Assembly (NCBI GenBank): GCA_002390025.1
Contig: DGRU01000133.1
Location: forward strand, 22,231 to 32,864
Origin: Lachnospiraceae bacterium UBA4380
GTDB lineage: Bacteria > Bacillota > Clostridia > Lachnospirales > Lachnospiraceae
Length of the DNA: 10,634 nt
Direction: 5' to 3'
Shown: positions 7,457 to 10,634 of the stretch, piece after piece
Numbering within the stretch: the stretch's first letter is position 1
Layout of the letters: each line of letters starts with the position of its first letter
The notes under the pieces: generated by a model
Seen by the model: only the letters and a program-made list of their open reading frames with translations
The model's database searches: none
What the model was told of the DNA's origin: nothing
Translations under genes and position numbers: made by a program

Positions 7457-9203
7457 TGTTTCTACTCCTCCCTCCAAAGGCTCTCCGGACGCTGTCCTCG
7501 GCATCCCCGATGATCTTCAGGGCACTTTCCGCCCGGTTTTTCATGTTCTCGTTGAGATCCGGCCTGATCGTCAGACGGCCGTTTTCGTTTTTTTCACAGA
7601 AAGTATTTTCTACAAATGTTCTGGCCAGGCCGAGGGCAGACTCCATCTCTTCCCGGGTGACCCCCTGGGCCTTAAAATCGGAAAGCTGCCGATAAAGAGC
7701 CGAGGCCACCTCATTGCACACAGCCAGGGGGACGCCGTCCCCGCATGCCTGCTGCAGGTCCTCAAGCGTCGCCTTCCTGCCGTTGAGGAGGCCGTCAAGC
7801 GTGTCCCAGTAGTCTCTGTATCCCTTTCCGCCGTTCCATCCTGCGGTGTACTTGTTCCTGTTTTTATCCGCCTCTGCCAGCTGCAGCATGATCTCCGCCA
7901 TTTTTGCATCAAAGGGCTCCATCCTGCTCTTATAACGAACGGCCTCGCTCAGATATTCATATGCGCCGCTCCGGCCGTTGCTGCTTGAAAAAAACAGAAG
8001 AAATCCCAGGTCATAGTTAAACTGCGCATAGGCCGCTCTGTCCTTTCTTTTCAGCTGTTCCAAGTTGGAAGATGCGGCGCCGTTCCTGATGCAGTCGCGG
8101 ATCTCATCCACTTCCCCGGACGTCAGCATCTCGCGGCCGCGGTCCCGGGCGCTCTGGATGACCGCCTCCCAGGCGTCAGCCCTGCCGGGGTCGAGCTCGA
8201 TTGCCTGCCGGCAGCCCCTGATCTGTTCAGTCAGGGTGTTTTTTGTCTGCGCATCGGAAATATGGCGGTCATAGATATTGCCCAGTGCATTTTTATACAT
8301 GGATCTGAAAACAAATCCGGCAAACAGGGCTGCAAGGGCAGCTGCCGCAAATGCCGTAAAAATCTTCCATTTCCTGTTTCTGGCCCTGATCGCTTCATTG
8401 TCCTGCTCATGAACATGGTCCAGGGCATACATCAGTTCCGCAGTATTCTGGTAGCGGTCCGAGGGCAACGGCGCACAGCACTTGCCGATCACTTTTTCCA
8501 GCCCGCTCCCCCTCATCTGCGGAATCAGGCTTCCGATCGGCTCAAGGATAAAGCCGGTATCCGCAGGGCTGCAGCCGGTGACCAGATGGTACATGGTGGC
8601 CCCGAGATTGTAGATATCTGTCCGCCCGTCTGTCTGGCCGTGCCCACCGAACTGCTCGGGCGCCGCATAGCCCCGGGTCCCCAGCCAGGCCGTATCCTCC
8701 TTCCGCGCGTCCTTGTATTCCCTCGCAGTCCCGAAGTCAATCAGGATGACTTTGCCGTCCGGCCTGAGCATGATATTGGCCGGTTTCATATCTCTGTAGA
8801 TGATCGGAGGACGCCTGCTGTGCAGGTAGCCCAGCACATCGCACAGCTGCCTTGCCCACTCGATGACCTTGTCCGGCGGCTGGGGGCCTTCGGTCTCAAG
8901 CAGGTGCTGCAGGCTGTTTCCCTCGACATAATCCATAACAATGATGATACTTTGGTCCCGGTCGATCACGTCGACGATGCTGGGAAGATTGGGGTGGTCC
9001 AGCTTTTTGAGCATCTCCGTCTCGGCCGCCAGTCCCTGACTGACTACTTCCGCGTCATTGCCTCCGTCCTTGCGGACCTCCTTGACCGCCCAGGTCTTAT
9101 TGGCCCTCTCATTTAAAGCGAGATAGACCACGCTCATCCCCCCGCGGCCTATTTCATTCAGAATTTTGTATTTCCCGTCCAGCAGGCTTCCGACTTCCAG
9201 CAT
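7347..9203 (-). CDS. Transmembrane Hanks-type Ser/Thr protein kinase with non-PASTA ectodomain
   Basis: This encodes 618 residues. The start has a GGAGG site (9210-9214) 6 nt upstream. The cytoplasmic kinase domain (about 10-265) is complete: glycine loop GRGGMSVV (19-26), ATP-binding Lys41, likely helix-C Glu61, catalytic loop YRDMKPAN with Asp138 and Asn143, DFG (156-158), and APE (181-183) in the context GTRGYAAPEQ. It is predicted to be an active RD kinase phosphorylating Ser/Thr. A basic stretch (RARNRKWK) precedes one membrane helix (279-298), placing about 320 C-terminal residues outside. That part has no PASTA repeats but contains TPR-like helices (IELDPGRADAW near 335-345, and 395-425), so the sensed ligand is unlikely to be muropeptide as for PASTA kinases. 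The last 43 or so residues overlap the next gene in another frame and are Cys-rich and unlike the rest; the true C-terminus may be near residue 576. The upstream phosphatase is the likely antagonist. Confidence 0.93.
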   Translation of the reverse strand: MLEVGSLLDGKYKILNEIGRGGMSVVYLALNERANKTWAVKEVRKDGGNDAEVVSQGLAAETEMLKKLDHPNLPSIVDVIDRDQSIIIVMDYVEGNSLQHLLETEGPQPPDKVIEWARQLCDVLGYLHSRRPPIIYRDMKPANIMLRPDGKVILIDFGTAREYKDARKEDTAWLGTRGYAAPEQFGGHGQTDGRTDIYNLGATMYHLVTGCSPADTGFILEPIGSLIPQMRGSGLEKVIGKCCAPLPSDRYQNTAELMYALDHVHEQDNEAIRARNRKWKIFTAFAAAALAALFAGFVFRSMYKNALGNIYDRHISDAQTKNTLTEQIRGCRQAIELDPGRADAWEAVIQSARDRGREMLTSGEVDEIRDCIRNGAASSNLEQLKRKDRAAYAQFNYDLGFLLFFSSSNGRSGAYEYLSEAVRYKSRMEPFDAKMAEIMLQLAEADKNRNKYTAGWNGGKGYRDYWDTLDGLLNGRKATLEDLQQACGDGVPLAVCNEVASALYRQLSDFKAQGVTREEMESALGLARTFVENTFCEKNENGRLTIRPDLNENMKNRAESALKIIGDAEDSVRRAFGGRSRNNGSLSQQHGVFSAGIQDLLCHCCNRLYDGTGPVFHL

Positions 9204-9215
9204 AGTTTTCCTCCC

Positions 9216-9244
9216 CCGGCAGCAGGCATTCCTGCCTGTACCGG
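9216..9244 (-). promoter_or_regulatory. Hairpin abutting the kinase ribosome binding site
   Basis: On the minus strand CAGGCA and TGCCTG pair around a GGAA (GNRA) tetraloop, with an outer CCGG/CCGG helix. The 3' end of the outer helix touches the purine-rich Shine-Dalgarno stretch of the kinase. No T-run follows, so it is not a terminator. It could modulate initiation or protect a processed 5' end; this is inferred from position. Confidence 0.5.
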
Positions 9245-9263
9245 CTCTTTTTTCATCGTTTTT

Positions 9264-9377
9264 ATATCCTGAGAAGATTGACAGGCACGGCTCTGTTCAT
9301 TGCTCTGTTCATATTCTGAGGGTTTTGACAGGCGCGGTTCTGTTCATTGCTCTGTTCATATCCTGAGGATCTTGACA
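9264..9377. repeat. 47-bp tandem repeat (2.4 copies) spanning the phosphatase stop codon
   Basis: Two full units, 9264-9310 and 9311-9357, match at 40 of 47 positions. A third, partial unit from 9358 lies inside the last codons of the phosphatase gene. Each begins with ATAT[C/T]CTGAG and contains TTGACA. Units one and two also carry a nested TCTGTTCAT-TGC-TCTGTTCAT direct repeat. The simplest history is tandem duplication of the gene end together with adjoining spacer, leaving decayed copies of the VKILRI-stop coding end between phosphatase and kinase. Together with the kinase leader this accounts for the whole 152-nt spacer. Confidence 0.85.
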
Positions 9378-10141
9378 AGGATGGCGCTGATATTGTCATT
9401 CTCCCCGCGTTCCATATTCAGTCTCGTCAGGTCTATGATTTTCTGTTTCATAACATCCTCTCCTGTCATGCGGGGCGGATAAAAGGCCTGATAGAATTCC
9501 TCCGGAGCAATGACATGTCTGAAGCCGTCACTGCAGAGCATGAACACCTGGCCGGCAGCCGTTTTGCCGTGGCCGAAGGCGGGGCTCACCGCCCCGCCTG
9601 CTCCGATGCACTGCAGGAGTACATTGCGCATGGGGTCCGTCAGGCTCTCTTCATAGGTCATTCTCCCGGCATCCACTTCCCTCTGCACATAGGTCTGATC
9701 CTTCGTGAGCCGGCAGATCCGGTCCGACAGCAGATAGACCCGGGAATCTCCGACATTGAGGGTATAGTAGTCCCCGCCCCAGAGCAGGACAGCCGATGCC
9801 GTCGTTCCAAGTTCAATATTCAGATCTCTGCCATAGGCCTCGATGCGCCGGTCTGTGTCCTGGATCAGACATGTCCACTGGTCCCTCAGCCTGTCCTCTG
9901 CAAGGGTCCCTGCCCTCACCTGCTTTAGGAGTGCAGGCAGATCATTCCTGAACCAGCTGTCAAAAGCCCGGATCATGGCCGCACTTGCTGTCTCGCCCTT
10001 TGCCAGCCCGCCCATTCCGTCGCATACGGCAGCGAACAGAATATTTCCCCGGTCTGTCTGCGCCTCCAGAACCAGCATGGAGTCCTGGTTGATCTTTTTC
10101 CGCCTGCCGGCATCTGTATGCATGGCTGTGTAATAATACAT
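9356..10141 (-). CDS. PP2C-family (PPM) Ser/Thr protein phosphatase
   Basis: This encodes 261 residues, normal for stand-alone bacterial PP2C/PrpC-type phosphatases. These are cytosolic Mn2+/Mg2+-dependent enzymes that remove phosphate from Ser/Thr and commonly reverse a partner kinase. All signature motifs are present: NQD (18-20), DGMGG (41-45) with the metal-binding Asp, GTT (112-114), GDSR (131-134), SDG (204-206) and a terminal ENDNIS (247-252) with the last metal-binding Asp. No signal peptide or membrane segment is seen. The start was placed at MYYYTAMHTDAG because AGGAGGT (10154-10160) lies 12 nt upstream; this spacing is rather long. An open frame continues upstream to a TTG at 10321, but it runs through a terminator and lacks PP2C features. 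It is the first gene after the promoter, with the cognate kinase next, 152 nt downstream. The symbol prpC would fit but is left out because orthology was not tested. Confidence 0.95.
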   Translation of the reverse strand: MYYYTAMHTDAGRRKKINQDSMLVLEAQTDRGNILFAAVCDGMGGLAKGETASAAMIRAFDSWFRNDLPALLKQVRAGTLAEDRLRDQWTCLIQDTDRRIEAYGRDLNIELGTTASAVLLWGGDYYTLNVGDSRVYLLSDRICRLTKDQTYVQREVDAGRMTYEESLTDPMRNVLLQCIGAGGAVSPAFGHGKTAAGQVFMLCSDGFRHVIAPEEFYQAFYPPRMTGEDVMKQKIIDLTRLNMERGENDNISAILVKILRI

Positions 10142-10153
10142 GTTTTTTTCATG

Positions 10154-10160
10154 ACCTCCT
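10154..10160 (-). promoter_or_regulatory. Ribosome binding site of the phosphatase gene
   Basis: AGGAGGT on the minus strand is a full Shine-Dalgarno match. It decides the phosphatase start. An ATG 1 nt downstream of it (10152) opens a different frame without similarity to the phosphatase, so the in-frame ATG at 10141 with a 12-nt spacer is preferred. Confidence 0.75.
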
Positions 10161-10168
10161 GTGTTTAT

Positions 10169-10201
10169 AAAAAAAACCGGAGCAGTCAGGATCTGCTCCG
10201 G
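10169..10201 (-). terminator. Intrinsic terminator in the phosphatase leader
   Basis: On the minus strand CCGGAGCAG and CTGCTCCGG form a perfect 9-bp GC-rich stem (10 bp with the flanking A-T pair) around a 7-nt loop, followed by eight T residues. The reverse direction lacks a T-run, so it acts on leftward transcription. It sits 8 nt before the ribosome binding site of the phosphatase and downstream of the only good promoter. It is therefore either a leader attenuator, or the end of a short upstream transcript with a second promoter not recognised here. Confidence 0.9.
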
Positions 10202-10352
10202 TACTAAAAAAGTAGTCTGTGTATTTTTGCGGATCGGCTTTAAAGCCGGCAATAAAAAAAGACACTCATCGGACTGTACCCGGACTGATCCCTGTTCAGA
10301 AATCTCTTCCTGATGAATCAATCCGATTATTTGCCCAATAGTGACCTAACCG
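10202..10352 (-). promoter_or_regulatory. Structured 5' leader of the phosphatase operon, possible attenuator
   Basis: The expected transcript start is near 10352. An 11-bp stem (two G-U pairs) forms between 10315-10325 and 10281-10291, enclosing a second 7-bp stem (10307-10313 with 10296-10302) capped by a GAGA tetraloop. Then come a repeated CAGTCCG word, a T7 run (10254-10260) and a perfect 14-nt palindrome CGGCTTTAAAGCCG (10235-10248). The word CCGGGTAC (10276-10283) can pair, with one bulge, to GTACCGG at the 5' side of the terminator (10198-10204), giving a plausible antiterminator. Its CCGG half is partly held in the upstream stem, so the two folds compete. It does not match a riboswitch class I can recognise. 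All structures were folded by eye. Confidence 0.5.
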
Positions 10353-10358
10353 ATGTTT

Positions 10359-10388
10359 ATTATACTCTCTATCAGAAAAAAATGCCAG
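10359..10388 (-). promoter_or_regulatory. Sigma-A-like promoter for the leftward operon
   Basis: On the minus strand a perfect TATAAT -10 box (10359-10364) lies 18 bp downstream of CTGGCA (10383-10388), which matches TTGACA at 4 of 6 positions. A T7 run lies in the spacer. Transcription would start near 10352 and reach the phosphatase after about 210 nt of leader. It is the best promoter match seen in the window. Confidence 0.65.
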
Positions 10389-10534
10389 ACCTGCCTGAAG
10401 GAAACAAAACTCCCCTGGGCACTCTTCGACTGCTTTTTGAACAGTCACAGAATGCCTTGGGGGAGCATTTTCGTTTCATCAATAGCTGTCTGTAAAAAGG
10501 GCACCTGTATGCTTTCGAATCAAAATAGACTGTT

Positions 10535-10583
10535 CCGGTGAATCTCCGGGAATGCCTCTTCCTTGACTCATTTTCACCGGAGA
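10535..10583. repeat. Pair of competing inverted repeats
   Basis: CCGGTGAA (10535-10542) is complementary to TTCACCGG (10573-10580). The adjacent TCTCCGG (10543-10549) is complementary to CCGGAGA (10577-10583). Both left arms target the same CCGG, so only one helix can form at a time. No function is evident; it may be a degenerate small mobile palindromic element. Confidence 0.5.
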
Positions 10584-10587
10584 ATGG

Positions 10588-10605
10588 CAGAGACCTGTCC
10601 CTCTG
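10588..10605. repeat. REP-like palindrome
   Basis: CAGAG and CTCTG arms surround an 8-nt loop containing CTGTCC, flanked by TGACTC on one side. From memory this resembles dispersed palindromes of the type CAGAG-AACCGTCC-CTCTG seen across clostridial genomes near IS200-like/RAYT transposases. Only one copy is present in the window and no transposase is seen. Confidence 0.35.
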
Positions 10606-10634
10606 TGACTCATGTTGCCGGCTCAAAATGGGAC

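Larger units (their letters stand above)
10389..10634. other. Apparently non-coding right end
   Basis: No convincing gene is seen. A 60-codon plus-strand frame (10313-10495) has no ribosome binding site and overlaps the promoter and leader; an 84-codon minus-strand frame (10372-10626) is Ser/Arg/Lys-rich and likewise overlaps the promoter. The stretch up to about 10530 is more AT-rich than the genes. The last 100 bp hold inverted repeats described separately. Confidence 0.55.

Noticed and set aside
9278..9377. Three plus-strand TTGACA boxes as antisense promoters
   Set aside because: They recur only because of the 47-bp repeat, and no TATAAT-like box lies 16-18 bp downstream of any of them.
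10142..10321. 60-codon N-terminal extension of the phosphatase from a TTG
   Set aside because: It would be translated through the intrinsic terminator, lacks a ribosome binding site and adds no PP2C feature; the ATG at 10141 follows AGGAGGT.
10313..10495. 60-codon plus-strand frame with fairly normal amino-acid composition
   Set aside because: No Shine-Dalgarno, no recognised similarity, and it overlaps the leftward promoter and leader. A decayed gene fragment cannot be excluded.

Overview
The window looks like a chromosomal segment of a Gram-positive anaerobe of the class Clostridia, most likely a Lachnospiraceae relative. This is inferred from strong AGGAGG-type ribosome binding sites, a moderately GC-rich coding style, and a Hanks-type kinase and PP2C phosphatase of the kind common in that group. 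No ribosomal or other marker gene is present, so the placement rests on style.

All convincing genes are on the minus strand and read from right to left: a PP2C-type protein phosphatase (9356-10141), a membrane-anchored Ser/Thr kinase with a large extracytoplasmic C-terminal part (7347-9203), a 77-residue single-pass membrane protein (7223-7456) and a 2284-residue secreted, membrane-anchored protein built from about 14-15 Ig-like repeats (136-6990). A further reading frame starts in an ATGA overlap with the stop of the giant gene and runs off the left edge (1-139); it is only a candidate gene.

The right end (10142-10634) holds no convincing gene. It contains a minus-strand sigma-A-like promoter (10359-10388), a leader of about 210 nt with a long stem-loop, and an intrinsic terminator (10169-10201) just before the phosphatase ribosome binding site. 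This layout suggests transcription attenuation of the operon. Further right are competing inverted repeats and a REP-like palindrome.

The spacers are unusual. A 47-bp tandem repeat between phosphatase and kinase has copied the phosphatase stop-codon region, a hairpin abuts the kinase ribosome binding site, and about seven copies of a 20-bp A-tract repeat lie upstream of the giant gene. The giant gene also has four in-frame low-complexity repeat tracts.

Read together, phosphatase and kinase form a reversible phospho-signalling pair, the kinase ectodomain could sense something outside the membrane, and the small membrane protein and giant Ig-like protein are candidate partners or outputs. That functional link is inference from gene order. 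The most interesting points are the leader/attenuator, the kinase frame that runs 110 nt into the next gene, the phased repeat array and the module itself.
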